Part shown: positions 33,638-45,729 of the stretch, one piece after another
How positions within the stretch are numbered: the stretch's first letter is position 1
How the letters are laid out: each line of letters starts with the position of its first letter
The notes under the pieces: model-generated
Seen by the model: only the letters and a program-made list of their open reading frames with translations
The model's database searches: none
What the model was told of the DNA's origin: nothing
Assembly: GCA_029641185.1 (NCBI GenBank)
Contig: JAPWGK010000026.1
Location: forward strand, 372,001-436,000
Origin: Pseudofabraea citricarpa
Lineage: Eukaryota > Ascomycota > Leotiomycetes > Helotiales > Dermateaceae
Direction: 5' to 3'
DNA length: 64,000 bases
Position numbers and translations under genes: made by a program

Positions 33638-35992
33638 ATGGAATTTCCCTCAATGCCGAAGATGATTGATACAGCAAACTCCGACTTCACAACTTCTGAG
33701 ATCAGCTCCGTGGATGGTTCTCATGATTACATGGCTTCAAATAGCACAATACCATCATCTCGCACATCAATAATCATTGCAGAAACACGCAACAACAAAG
33801 GCCCCATGGCGAATACCCACGCCGACACAGTTCTTTCTGACTGGAAGAAGCTTCTTCATATCTGCAAGGGCAGCTCAAATATTCTCCTTGACGGTACACG
33901 ATTGGATGTTTCTAGCGTAGTCGCGGTTTCACGGTCGGTAGCCATTACCCCCCTGTCTGTCATTCTTACTCATACATGATGTGTAGCTATGGAGCAGCAC
34001 TTTCGATTGATTACAGCTGGAATGTAGTGCAAAAGATCCAACAAAGTGTAGATTACCTGCAAGCTGAGCTTTCCCGAGGAGAATGTCTATATGGTACGTG
34101 TACTTTGCGCTTCGTTGAGACAAGACTGACATGGAGTAGGCATTACAACAGGCTTCGGTGGGAGTGCTGACACACGCACTCATTCTGTCAAAGCACTACA
34201 AGTTGGGCTTCTCCAAATGCAATTGAGCGGTATATTGCCAATCAATGAGGACAAAGCTCACGCCAAGACCATGTTTGATCGAGCTCTTCCCAATGGTGAT
34301 TATTTATCAACATTGTCAATGCCAGAATCCTGGGTGCGAAGCGCCATGTTAGTGCGCTGCAATTCTTTGATACATGGACATTCTGGCGTGCGACTCACTA
34401 TTATCGAGAACTTGGTGAAGTTGCTACAGCATAACTACACCCCCTTTGTTCCATTGAGAGGTAGTATATCTGCCTCTGGAGACTTGAGCCCTCTTTCATA
34501 CATCGCAGGGGTGTTAGAAGGGAACCCGGATGTTCAAGTGTGGATTGACGGAGCGAATGGGACCAGAGAGCTGATTCCGGCACAGAAAGCTATTGCTCAA
34601 CTTGGACTGGAGCCGATTGTATTCGAAGCAAAGGAGGGCTTAGGTGTATTGAACGGAACTGCTATCTCAACTGGTGTTGCTACGCTAGCTTTACATGAGG
34701 CAAACCACTTAGCAATCCTCTCGCAAGTTCTGACGGCAATGGGAGTCGAAGCCCTAGCCGGTGAAGCGTCCAGTTTTGACGAGTTTATCGCAAAAGTCAG
34801 ACCTCATCCAGGGCAAATTGAAGTTGCAGGAAATGTTTCAGGACTTCTACAGGGCTCAAGACTGCTACGGAAAGATGAAAACCACGAGGATGGTGAGCTG
34901 CGCCAAGATCGATATGCTCTCCGCACATCATCACAATGGCTGGGACCTCAGCTGGAGGATCTACTCTTAGCCCACAGTCAGCTCGTCGTGGAGCTCAACT
35001 CAACGACAGATAATCCATTAATTGATGTTTCTGGATGCAAGATTCACCATGGAGGGAACTTCCAAGCTGCGGCAGTCACTTCATCCACAGAAAAGACACG
35101 TTCAGCCCTTCAGATGATTGGCAAGATGATATTTGCGCAGAGCTCTGAGCTTCTGGATGTCCATCAGAACAACGGCCTACCCCCGAACCTTGCGGCCGAT
35201 GAACCAAGTCTTTCATATACCATGAAAGGTGTCGATATTAACATGGCGGCATATATGTCCGAGCTGGCATTTCTCGCCAATCCAGTAAGCAGCCATGTTC
35301 AATCAGCCGAGATGGGAAACCAAGCCATCAATTCGTTAGCCGTTATCTCTGCTCGCTATACGCATACTGCTATAGACGTCCTATCCCTCATGTGCTCGGC
35401 CTACCTATACTCCCTCTGCCAGGCACTCGATCTTCGCGTCATGCAGGCGAAATTCCAAGAGAAACTTCAACCTGCCTTAAAACAGATTAACCAGCTCATC
35501 TTCGCAGACTTTCTACCACCCTCAGAACTGCAAAAGCTAAACTCAGATATGTATCCCGCCATTCTGAGATCTCTTTCAGCAACCATATGCAAAGACTCGA
35601 GTGATAGATTTTTGGCCGTCGCTGAGTCAACAAGTACCTTGCTAATTGACGCATTACTCGAGTCGACCCACCCAAACCCTCTTTCTCTCATTCGCAGTTG
35701 GACCCAAAAAGCATCTGAGATGATGAGGATGCTTTTCACTGAGAACCGAAAAGAGTATATGGAAAATCCGGATGCTTCAGCATATCTGGGAAAGGGTTCA
35801 AGAATTGTATACGCATTTGTTCGCAAGGAGCTGAATGTTCCATTCCACAAAGGCTTATGTGATCATCCTGTCGGTGATGGAAAGGGCGAGGGATTGCGGA
35901 TAACAGGCTCATGGATAAGTGTCATCTACCAGGCTTTGAGATCGGGTCATTTGATGATTCCTGTTATGAAGTGCTTGGAGGATGGCATGTAG
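33638..35992 (+). CDS. Phenylalanine ammonia-lyase (aromatic MIO lyase)
   Basis: Three exons (33638-33933, 33987-34093, 34140-35992) encode 751 residues, the usual length of fungal PAL. The first donor is GTCGGT, weaker than usual. PAL deaminates L-phenylalanine to trans-cinnamate plus ammonia through a self-made MIO group. The MIO triad is Ala246-Ser247-Gly248 in SISASGDLSPLSY. The catalytic tyrosine loop reads LYGITTGFGGSAD (Tyr134). STTDNPLID and HHGGNFQAAAV are also conserved. At the substrate-selectivity dyad, His-Gln in the yeast-type enzyme as I recall it, this protein reads Met161-Gln162 (LLQMQLSG). Tyrosine use therefore looks less likely, but another aromatic amino acid cannot be excluded. 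It sits between the MFS gene (divergent) and an epoxide-hydrolase-like gene. Confidence 0.92.
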
Positions 35993-36894
35993 GATCGAGT
36001 AGCCTTACACACAACCGGGCCACCTTCGCCTTGATCGCGGTTGTTCACTGTTGTGATTCTGCTAGCCCACACTGCCCATGCTGCGCAAGCTCCCGCTCAC
36101 TTGATGCTTTACGCGATTGCAGCTGAAAAAACCGAGCTAGATCCTCGGGATTGTAGATAGAACCTCTTAATTAAAAATGAATTGCGGCATCAAATTCTAA
36201 ATTTCACCTCTCTCCTCATTACGTCATGGTTATTCGACCTTTTCAATAGTGTTTTCTCTGATATAATCATCTAATTTGCAAGGTCATTAAAAGTACACAC
36301 CTTCTGAGAACAAAAGATTGGGGATTTGTAGTTCATCCCGAGAGCTCTCGTTTTGTGGCCTTTAAAGACAGTTCAAAGACAACTTTAAGTACATGAATGA
36401 CTCTCAAATCATTCAAGGCGCAGGAGAAAGGGCGATATATTTTTAGAAGATAGATCCTTAAAAGTCATTATATAACCCAGCTTGTTGTCTTGGGTATCTG
36501 GTTATATATTTTCTAGGCGCTTCCTGGAATCTTTCAAGGCCGAAGTAACGAAAGTTGTTCATCTGCACCCCAATCTACCACTTTGGTTTATTTTGCAATT
36601 TGAATGAAGTTATTACAAATGCTAAAGGCTTCTTGTGTGAAAAACGAAGATTCTAACTAACGCCATTCCGGTTTGGTGCAATGACAGCTTAATGTCAATG
36701 ATACTGCAAGGTTGGATTTCGTGTTAAACACTTATCCCTGAGTAACCCATGATACGATCCTTACTATATGCAAAGATCTGTATCATGGTGACTTACATTT
36801 TAGGAAATAAATGATCACAGTCTAAAGACGCCATGGGAAGAAGAAGTTCATTTGTTTCAATTTTTGCGAGAAGATGTAAGAAAGATGGAAAATT
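35993..36894. other. Convergent intergenic region
   Basis: This is 0.9 kb between the 3' ends of PAL and the epoxide-hydrolase-like gene. It is AT-rich and no gene is seen. Confidence 0.4.
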
Positions 36895-37987
36895 TCATGT
36901 TAAAGAACGTTGGAAAAACTCTTCTAAAAGCTTGTTTGTCTCATCAGGTAGCTCCAATTGCAACCAGTGCAAGGTTGGAAGCTCTTTGACCGTTAGGTCA
37001 TCAACCCACAATCTCATTGTTTCCACCTGATTAGGGATTTTAATTATCTCTTTGGATGGATCGACAAACAACACAGGGCAGTGAAGGATACGATCCATGG
37101 ACTGGGCTTCGTCAAGATCTGCCTTGTTAACATTCTGCGATATGGCCTTGTACCAGTTCAGAGGATGTTTATAATCGTCTTGAAAGATCTTGCGGTGCAT
37201 TGCAATTTCCTATCCCTGTTAATGGATTTACTCAAATTGTCCAGAATAGATACTCACCTCAGGCGTAATATAAGCGGCAGAAGGTGTCATGTTATCTGCC
37301 TTTAGCCACTTCTCGTAAGCACCCAGGGGGCAGACATTATCCTTCCAGAACAACTCGTCCGCTGCATGCATTGAAGATAGAAATGATTCGGCCTGAAAGT
37401 GTTAGTAAACGCTTTCGCTCGAAAAGAGATCCCGGATTGCTCACGTGGTCTTTGAGGATCTCCCAGGAGTCTTCTCTCTCAAAGAATTTCCAATACCCAA
37501 ATAACTCAAATCCAATAGCTTGTTTCGTGACTATGTTGATGTTGTTGATGTCTATATCTGGAGATGACTCCGGAGGGTTATAAGGAATCCCCAGGAACGT
37601 AGCACTGAGGAACCGATCTTGATAAAAAGGGATCGTCCTGCCCTGTAGGAGGCACCCAAAATCGTGGGCAACCGAGTGTACTTTCGTGATCTTCTCATGA
37701 TCCAGGATTGCGATAACATCACTTGCAATCCTGGTCATACGGTACTCTTGTGGGGAGTCTGGTTTGGTGGAGCCCCCGTACCCGAGGAGGTCGGGTACGA
37801 CAACGCCATAACCCTTAGGCGAGAAGAATGAGATCTGCTTGCGCCAGTCGTAAGAAGAGGATGGAAAACCATGGAGAAATAGAAGCGTGGGTTTTGAGGG
37901 CGATGCAGGGGAATACACATAACTATATGTTGCGCCGGACGGGACTGTCACAGACTTTGCTTGCTCGGGAAACGCAATTGCAGCCAT
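36895..37987 (-). CDS. Epoxide-hydrolase-like alpha/beta hydrolase
   Basis: Three exons (37987-37445, 37392-37258, 37209-36895) encode 330 residues. Soluble epoxide hydrolases open epoxides through an aspartyl ester. The oxyanion motif HGFP is at 39-42 and DLLGYGGSTKP at 66-76. The nucleophile elbow is AHDFG with Asp109, where GHDWG is common. The lid has LNWYKA with a candidate epoxide-activating Tyr246, and the general-base histidine is His307 in LHWLQLELPDETNKLLEEFF. The third acid is less clear, as PVLFVDPSKE replaces the usual GxxD loop. No signal peptide is seen. Its place between PAL and the GMC oxidase suggests a tailoring or detoxifying role on an aromatic epoxide or ester. Confidence 0.82.
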
Positions 37988-38670
37988 TTCGATGAGAAAA
38001 TCCTGAAGTTGCGCGAAAGCGATGAAAATGCTACAAGTAATACTTATGGAGGATAGATAAGAGGTTATCAGTTACTTCGGAAAGGCGAGATTCCGAGATG
38101 TCCGAAAAGTTAAGCTTTACCAGAATGAGGAGTTTGGGTCTTTCCGTCGGCTATGACGCAACTAAAATACCCTCACTACTCATGCTGCAGTATTAACTGG
38201 TTCAGCTCTTCTGAGCGTCATTGAAGATCATACCATAGATTGATTTCGGCTGTTGGCATTAAACAACTACACTTTAATGCCAATAAACTTTGTGGCATCG
38301 ACTGAATATCAAGTTTCCAGTGGTATGATAGCCGTGCTTGATTGAATTTTGCCGCCTTCTACCTCTATAAATGGATGATTGTCTGACGAATCAACATAGA
38401 TGCTTAGGATTTTAGGTTATCAGAGAAATGAAAATAAGGGTTTCACTACTCGTTTACAGTAAAGCAAATAAAAACATTTTGATATATTGAGCGTTGATGG
38501 CCTATAATACAAGTATATTTATTTATACCTAAACTTAAGCAACCAAGCCCAAGCAACCAAGCAACCAAGCAACCAAGCAACCAAGCAACCAAGCAGTCAA
38601 GCAGCCAAGCTCCAAGCTCAAATTTCCTTTTTGTTTGCCACAAGTAGTTATGACCAAGGCCAATCAAAGC
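37988..38670. other. Intergenic with octanucleotide repeat
   Basis: This holds the epoxide-hydrolase-like promoter and the 3' flank of the RTA1-like gene. The only structured element is the tandem repeat listed at 38537-38610. Confidence 0.45.
38537..38610. repeat. AAGCAACC minisatellite
   Basis: About nine 8-bp AAGCAACC-type units lie in tandem, the last ones degenerate (AAGCAGTC, AAGCAGCC), 60-130 bp beyond the stop of the RTA1-like gene. Confidence 0.85.
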
Positions 38671-39675
38671 TTACACTGATTCGCCACTAAGCTTGTACCT
38701 TGGTGAAAAGAGTGGAATTCCATCAGACTCCTGAGCTCGAAGCAGAATGCCAATTTCAGCCGGATGTTTCCAATTCATCCACGCAACAACCATAAACATA
38801 AGAGAACTATCAAAAATATACAGGAAATATTCATGCTGCATGAGCATACCATCAGATCCCTGAATATATTCGAAAAGACGAAATATCGAGCGAATCATGA
38901 TCAATAAACTGACGAAATATAGCGTCATGAGATAACTCTTCCACCTGATCTCAGCCTGCTGGGATCTCGCTGTTGGGTTTGAGTTCAGTCGCATGTGAAA
39001 GACTCCAGCGACAATTACAAAGAAGCCGAAAAACAGAACCTGGAGAACTAGTCCACCGATGATGATCTTCTCTGCCATCTTTACGCGATCAGGATTGCTG
39101 GACATAGATGCCATGATACTACCGCCTGGATCGAACAAGGTTAGCTTTGAATACAACCTCAACTATGGCGAGTTGTAATTAGAGGTAGCATACCTCCGGA
39201 TTGCATCATGAAAGAAAAGAAATCCCCCAAGACGAAGAGTTTGGTAAGACGGCTTCTCTTAACCATTGATAGATGTTCGCCGTCGGTAAGAAGGATGATT
39301 CGTCCAAGAATCATATAAATAGAAGCCGCGAATAACGAAGGTGGGATTAAAAGGAGAATATTCTGGATGATAAAGGGTAGTAATGTCCATTCTCCTTGTT
39401 CTTCTGAAGCTGATTTCGCGCGGAATGCATAGCCAATGCCTTCGACTGAGAACAATAAAACATCAGAATGTTATACTTTTGTTATTTGAAATGAATAAAT
39501 ACTTACAGAGCGTGCCACAGACAAATGCAATCATGTACCAGGTTTTTGACTTGACCATTTGGAATATATGCATAGATGTGGATGCATAAAACAAGATGGC
39601 GAAGATGATGGCTGCTGGCCTTGATGGAGCATAATTGTAAAGAGCGTATCCGGATTCGGAGTCTGAAATTGCCAT
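38671..39675 (-). CDS. RTA1-like lipid-translocating membrane protein
   Basis: Three exons (39675-39507, 39445-39194, 39125-38671) encode 291 residues. The start YALYNYAPSRPAAIIFAILF, the second exon FEGIGYAFRA and the segment VLGDFFSFMMQSGGG are classic fungal RTA1-family landmarks, and seven hydrophobic helices can be counted. The family includes yeast Rta1, Rsb1 and Pug1, linked to resistance to toxic lipids and sterol-active drugs and to phytosphingosine release. Within a metabolic cluster such proteins often serve self-protection or membrane adaptation. It is transcribed in the same direction as the epoxide hydrolase and GMC genes. Confidence 0.88.
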
Positions 39676-40503
39676 GATTGATTCTCAAGTTGAAGAAGCT
39701 GATTTGCCGTTCAGGTTTAGGCTAAGGAGAAACTTCGAAGATTGTGGTGACAAGAGAGGTCAGAATGAACGTGAGAGGTATAAAATCAAATGAATGGTGA
39801 TAATGTGGGCTTAAACTGAAATAGGGAAAGAAGGACGAATATTCAAATCTAGAAAGGACTTTCAAGACTTTATCATCTGAAGATGGCTTGATCTTTTCTC
39901 ACGTTCAGAAATGCAAATGGAGCTAGTGGAATACGGCGATACGGTAAGTAGGCAGTACAGGCTATTCTTAGTTATCACTTCTGTGCTTCGCCCACCTCAT
40001 AACACTAGCTTGAAGGAATCAGAAACAATAGATTTTCAGCTCCGAGAGGACTGGAATGAAATTCGATGAGAAATGAAACCTGTGTACGAAGACACGCGTA
40101 TTACCTAACACGCGTACTCGATTCGCTTGGATCGGAAAGGGGTGGATCTGCTCGGCTAATAATCCTTTAATCTCTTTGAAATTCAAGAGGTTTTGAACAT
40201 CTCAAACATGAATATTTACTGAGCAAGCTAACAATTGCCATCTAATATATAAACTAATCATGAAATATATGAGCGAGGCGAAAATTTCTCATTTAGAAGG
40301 AAGAAGAAAGTACTATATCAGCTGGCGTGTGTAAACAATGAAGACATATTTTTACTTCGTTTATGCTTGAGTTTCAGCGTTTCAGCAAATATACCGGATC
40401 ATTTTTGATCTTCAAATTATTAATAAAGATCCTCCCAACTATCGAACAAGCTGTAGGCCCAAAATTCAATATTTATACACGCTCACTTATTTTCTGTTTA
40501 TTT
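39676..40503. other. Intergenic, RTA1-like promoter and GMC 3' flank
   Basis: No gene is seen. A direct CGG-N5-CGG pair near 39934-39944 lies about 260 bp upstream of the RTA1-like ATG and could be a weak zinc-cluster site. Confidence 0.35.
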
Positions 40504-42770
40504 TCAAAACCCATATTCTGCCCGAATCAAGCTTGCTGCTTTTTCAGCAATCATATATACTGGACCTTGAGTGTGCTGATCCGGAACAATAGGCATGATA
40601 CTTGCATCAACAACACGTAGACCCTGAACACCATATACTTTCAACTCGCTATCAACCACACCACCGACACTTCTTGGCTTCATTGCACAAGTTCCGGTCG
40701 GATGCCAGACGGGAATAGCGGTATTCTTGATATAACTTATTGAGGATGGGCAGTCAGATTCAGAAGCTAGCTGGTGTTTCAATGGGTTTGGGATGATTCC
40801 GACTCACTCAAGTATGTCTTCATCGCTCTGGACATCAATTCCAGGTGCTACTTCTCCGTTATTGGGGCCTATGGTCCAAGCTGCGAGATCTGGATATGCG
40901 AGAATTCTACGAAGTTGCTTTACTGCATATACAGCGAGATTTTGATCGGTTTTAGCTTCAAAGTACTGGACCAAGTTAGTGCATATTTGTTCCACTGCCT
41001 GAACTCTACAGAAGTCTCAAAAGGGGTTAAGACATACATTGAGATTGATAACTGGTGCATCGTCAACACTAGCGGACTGCAATGTTATATTCCCTATCGA
41101 AACTGGCGCGATGAGTCCGGCTGTAACCGAGATATATGACTCGCTACTGTTCGGGGGATATTGCGGTACAGGGAATGAAGGATAGTAAGCTGCCTCGTAA
41201 AAATACTCGATATGTGCCTGGTCTGTTCTGTTATCGAGTAGCTCTGTAGCATTCAGACTTATCAAATCTTCTATGGAGAGTTTTTGAAACCCGAAGGTGG
41301 CCCCGCCTGGAGAAGTGAAGGGGCCTGTCTGATTTGCCGCGTATTGTTCTGCGGCGGCTTGAACTAAACTTGGATCGGAAATAAAACTACTCAATGATGT
41401 TCCGGGCTGAGAGCGAACAATCACACTAAAGTACGTGTGGTCTTGCAAGCTGATAAATAGTAAGTAATATTTCTCAGAAACATAAACGGGGCCACTCACT
41501 TCTGTCCTACTCCGGGGAGATCTACCTTCAGTGCAATGCCATTCCTTTCAAGTTCCTCAACTGGTCCAATTCCCTATTGAAAAGTGGCCGTCAGTATAGA
41601 TCTTAATGCGAGATTTGTGCAGAAGAGACCTACAGAGAGCATAAGAATTTGGGGGCTTTGAAATGCACCAGCTGCGACAATGACCTCTTTAACAGCTGCC
41701 ACCACCAGTATTTGGCCCGTGGTCGCAATATTGACCGCTACGCCAACAGCTCTCTGGGATTCACCTTCGCCACTAATGATAACCTGCTGTACCGTAGCAT
41801 AAGTGATGACATGAAGATTTGTCCGGTTTTGGGCTGGCTTATAATAACCCTCAAAACTGGAGCTCCTTGCTGCCTTTGTATCTAATGTAAGCGGCTCCTG
41901 TTTGGTGCCGATGTTGTTTCCCAAATTGAGCTCCTGAGAAATCGGGGCAAGGCCGACCGCAGCGATTGCTGTTATGAAGTCAAATGATGCGGGGGTTGAG
42001 AAATCCGGATAGCCTACTTGGATAGGCCCATCTTCTGAATAAGCCGAGGGGTCGTAAGTCCGGTAACTTTCGTTATTACGGGATGGAGACGAGAATTTAG
42101 TACTCTAGTTGAGATCAACATAACGAATCTTCCACGAAGAAGCAAGGCTGACCTTTTTGAAGAATGGAAAAACGCCACTCCAGCTCCAACCCGGGTTTCC
42201 TAACGTTCCCCACAAATCATACACGCTCGATGATCCGCGACCATAAGTGAGACCATTTATGGATGAACTACCACCGAGGCATCTACCACCTATTCACGGT
42301 CAATTGTGTAACATTCAAGGAAACAAAATGCTCAGCTTACGATGATAGGTAATGAAACGGTCGTTCAATGACGCTTGAGACGGAGTGACAAATCTCCAAT
42401 TAATCTGAGTTCCTGCGATCTATCTTCAGGAAATAGTTCTTTCTTGGATCTCGAAAACAGTACCAAGAATGAGTGCGCTTCCTAGCGGTGTTTTCGTGCC
42501 TGGAAATATATCTGGGCTTGATCCAGATTCTAAAACCAGTACTGTCTGATTTCCGCTTTCAGTCAACCTAGCAGCAAGTGCCAGTCCAGCGGTTCCACCT
42601 AGTATTTTCATTCAGTGTTATTCTTCATTAACCATTCTTGATTCGTCACCTGACTTACCACCAATAATAATGAAATCATATGAGTCGTTGATTGTCTGAC
42701 AGTCTACTACGGCGCCAAGAATGGCCAACAAAAGAAAAAGACTGGGCGTCGGAAAAGAGTGGAAATGCAT
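40504..42770 (-). CDS. Secreted GMC oxidoreductase (aryl-alcohol-oxidase-like)
   Basis: Nine exons (42770-42659, 42598-42464, 42412-42341, 42289-42153, 42104-41634, 41573-41500, 41449-41038, 40965-40808, 40735-40504) encode 600 residues with closing phases. After a signal peptide (1-24) comes the FAD dinucleotide motif GGGTAG (37-42). LGTQINW, GRCLGGSSSING, AGAFQSPQILMLSGIGP and GVGQNLQDHTYF follow in order. The catalytic histidine is His535 in HPTGTCAM and the second active-site position is His578 in DQHTQGPVY. GMC enzymes of this shape oxidise primary (aryl) alcohols or sugars and give hydrogen peroxide. Clustering with PAL favours an aromatic alcohol, an inference. An in-frame upstream ATG at 42833 would bury the signal peptide, so 42770 is preferred. 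Confidence 0.9.
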
Positions 42771-43980
42771 TTTAAGAAATGAAAACCAGGAACTGGAAAA
42801 CGGCTTTTCTTTTCGTGGGCAAAAGAATCTCATATACCTGTGTGGCTACAGTACTCCGCATTGAGTTTACATGCAGAATTTCCGATACTCAAGGTTTAAT
42901 TGGATAGGTAATCAGGTTCGGAACCCCGGGATCAGTAAGCACTATCCAAATTGCGAAGTTTCTGACGTCAGTTAACAGCAAGTGGTGACACCTTAATAAA
43001 GAAAAGAAATTTTGGAGGAGCAGTGGAGAGGTATAATTTTGTAGTAACCAAGTACCGAGAGGATGGAAGGTGAAAGGAGTTCTTAATATACTACATATCA
43101 ATTTTACCACTCAAGTCTCGTCGCCTCAGTTGCCGGCCGTCGGTAATAATCCTACCCTGCTAAGGAAAACTGTAATTGCAAAAGGTTACACCGCCTTTAT
43201 ATTACACTTCGGGCCTGTCATATTTTGGTTGGTATTACCATTCATTATATCTGTAAAGATGTGGGGTTAACTTTATAGACTGTACAACTTCACACACGTC
43301 TCGCACTGAAACCACCACTTTTAATTTCTTGGGCCATTTATAATTCCAATATATTAAGGCGCATAGGGGGAGGTTCTATTTCTCCTTGATACAACGAATT
43401 ATCTACATAGCATTTTTTATATGAATTTAGATGAGCGTGGGATTGGGCTAGAAGAGAGGGTTAGAGAATCAAAACCAAGAATAATCTACGATTCTTAGAA
43501 TTGAGGGATAAGATGCCCAGCTACCTATGACACTTGGTGCAGTTCAGTGCCAATTAGTGATGTCTCACCTGCTATCCGTTATTATTTTTACCACTAACCG
43601 AGAAGGGTTCTTAGCTACCAAACGAGCAACTTAGTTACTGCCTATAGTGAGGCAGTCTGAGCCACGTGCGTTAGGAAGGCCATGTCCATAAAATAATCTT
43701 CTGTTTTGATACTTGCCTAACCTGCTGAAGTTTCAATTCTTACAATAGACCAGAAATTATGCTCGGTGAAATTATAACGCTAAGGCCATATAGAATAGTC
43801 AAACATCACGTATCAAGATATTGAATTAGAGAATTTTACGGCTAAAAATAACTAGTTCCGATGTACGTGAGGTTTATAAATTTCGAATATTAGATTATTT
43901 TGCAGAACAGAAACTTTCAGCGGTTAATTACTAATACAGCACCTGAAAAGTTGTCAGGCACCAAGATAACAGCACATTTA

Positions 43981-44052
43981 CAGATATCCAACCACTCAGA
44001 ATACAGCATACCTAAGGCAGACCCGTGACTTGTAGAATAACCTTTGCTGGGG
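43981..44052. mobile_element. Degenerate partial copy of the MITE right end
   Basis: This 72-bp segment aligns with the right part of the element at about 44293-44370. Both share ACCACTC-GAATAC, AAGGCAGACCCGT and AATAACCTTTG in order, with scattered substitutions and small indels. It looks like an older, broken copy. Confidence 0.55.
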
Positions 44053-44101
44053 TGGTGTTCATTTATTAGACCCTTGCCTGGCCTCAATAGGATCATTCCT
44101 G

Positions 44102-44379
44102 TACTATCCCCCCCCCTAAACAAAGGTTATTTTTCTACTTTTGCCAGGGTCGTGTGGGTAGCTAGCCAGGGTGTTCCTCAAATGAGAATAGCTGCTTTTG
44201 TTGCCCAGAAGGCTCAGACAGGCTCTCGAACCTTCTACGAGCACCCTGGATTTTACACTATACCAAATTCAAGGTAATCTGGCGAGGTAAACCAGGATAT
44301 TTAACCACTCGGAATACGGTTTTCGTAAGGCAGACCCGTAAATTGCAGAAATAACCTTTGTTTAGGGGGGGGGATAGTA
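44102..44379. mobile_element. MITE-like element with TA duplication
   Basis: Perfect 31-bp inverted repeats lie at 44102-44132 and 44349-44379, including a C9/G9 tract followed by TAAACAAAGG. Counting the outer TA on each side as the target duplication, the element proper is 44104-44377 (274 bp) and begins CTATCC. TA duplication plus short size without coding capacity fits a Tc1/mariner-type nonautonomous element. Confidence 0.75.
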
Positions 44380-45239
44380 AAAAGGAGTCGTCAAAGCTTT
44401 TTTTAGATTAGTGATCTTTATTTCAAGGCTTGGAATTAACTCGTGAGTTATTCGCCCGAATTCTAGATCGTGCATCGATGTAATTTATTTCTGAAGGTTC
44501 AGAGGGATTTATTTGCTCGGTTTTCCTTTTAAGAAAAAAGAGCTGTTAAAACATATAAAGTTATTGTATGAATACTCTTCTGCAGAGTAACTTCATTTCC
44601 CTGGTGGTGAGTAAATAGGTAATCTCGGCAGGCCCGGGATTTCCCAGAGCACAAAATTAGCTATGTCAAGGTTTCTAAAATTTTATTTACCCCTTATCCC
44701 GAGAGTTAATTTAATTCTTCATCGGGACTAACTAGTTTGTCACATGTAATAATTATGGAATAACTTATCAGGTAGCAGTTAAACCTCGAGCGTATGCTCT
44801 ATGACAGGCATTCAGTACCCTGCTTTGCTTAAGATGATGATTTTCAGTCTGAAATAGAAGGCAAATTCCCCCTATTGCCTGAGAAGTCTTACGAGAACAC
44901 CTTGATCAAGAGGAGAATTGAGGGCAGATCTTGATAGCATGCACAGTGTGCATATAAAATGTACAGGGCATGATGCTAGCGTCGTTTCTGCTGTATGTAC
45001 TCAGCGGGCTATTAAAAGTTGGGTAATTTGTGGCGCAATGGTGTATCATAAGTCAAGTATTGAGGTAAATACTTCTGGTTGAAATTCAGGCTAATATGTA
45101 TATGAAGCTCCTCTATATTTCACCTCCTCCAACAGTGTCATTTATAATCGAATCTCTTACCTCTTAGTACCACAACAAAGACTTCCAAGATATCGCATCT
45201 ATTATTTATATTTCCCAACCCCCCTAATCTCTTTTAAAA

Positions 45240-45383
45240 ATGGGTTCTTATATGCATTTGTGCTTGGTATTCTATGCCTTCTCACTCGCGGCCCCGACAC
45301 TAGAAAACCAACAATCCAGCCACAGCTTTACATGCGAGATTGAAATGCCGGGAGAAGTTTGGTGGTACAACTGCAAGATTTAA
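45240..45383 (+). CDS. Candidate small secreted peptide (47 aa)
   Basis: The frame has an ATG start. A probable signal peptide (MGSYMHLCLVFYAFSLAA) is followed by a mature part of about 29 residues with two cysteines (Cys32, Cys45) and two tryptophans. A further open segment in another phase (45449-45580, reading LFDNIRKLDTVSRSRTINKF) follows a possible intron at 45387-45447. The TAA at 45381 and the phases prevent joining them. It may be a real small secreted peptide, a broken gene, or chance. Confidence 0.25.
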   Translation: MGSYMHLCLVFYAFSLAAPTLENQQSSHSFTCEIEMPGEVWWYNCKI

Positions 45384-45729
45384 AAGGTACGCCTCTTTGA
45401 GCTTTTCCATTTCAATATACTACTACCAGCGGAGACTAATTTAATAGAGGGTTATTTGACAATATTCGCAAACTGGATACGGTATCAAGAAGCCGGACAA
45501 TCAACAAGTTTCTCCGCGGTCTGAAGAAGAATAAAACTCACTGGTCCGTGAAGGGATTTGATACTCGTATGCTTTTGTGATTAGAGGGGCGCGGGAGCTA
45601 GTAACAGTGCTATGCAATGAGGAAGTGGAGTCAATTCAAAAGGTTTTATCTTGCAGAATTTAGGGAATATGCTATAGAAATAAATAAGGATTATAAAGAT
45701 ATTTTCCTACATGTGTAGAAACATAATAT

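Larger units (their letters stand above)
42771..45239. other. AT-rich gene-free stretch with MITE
   Basis: No coding sequence is found. It includes the GMC promoter (a CCG-N5-CGG site at 43133-43143), long AT-rich segments and the MITE-like element with its older partial copy (listed separately). Confidence 0.5.

Noticed and set aside
43917..44123. 68-codon minus frame over the MITE and its partial copy
   Set aside because: It overlaps repeat-derived sequence, has no transposase motifs and is better explained as chance in the element.
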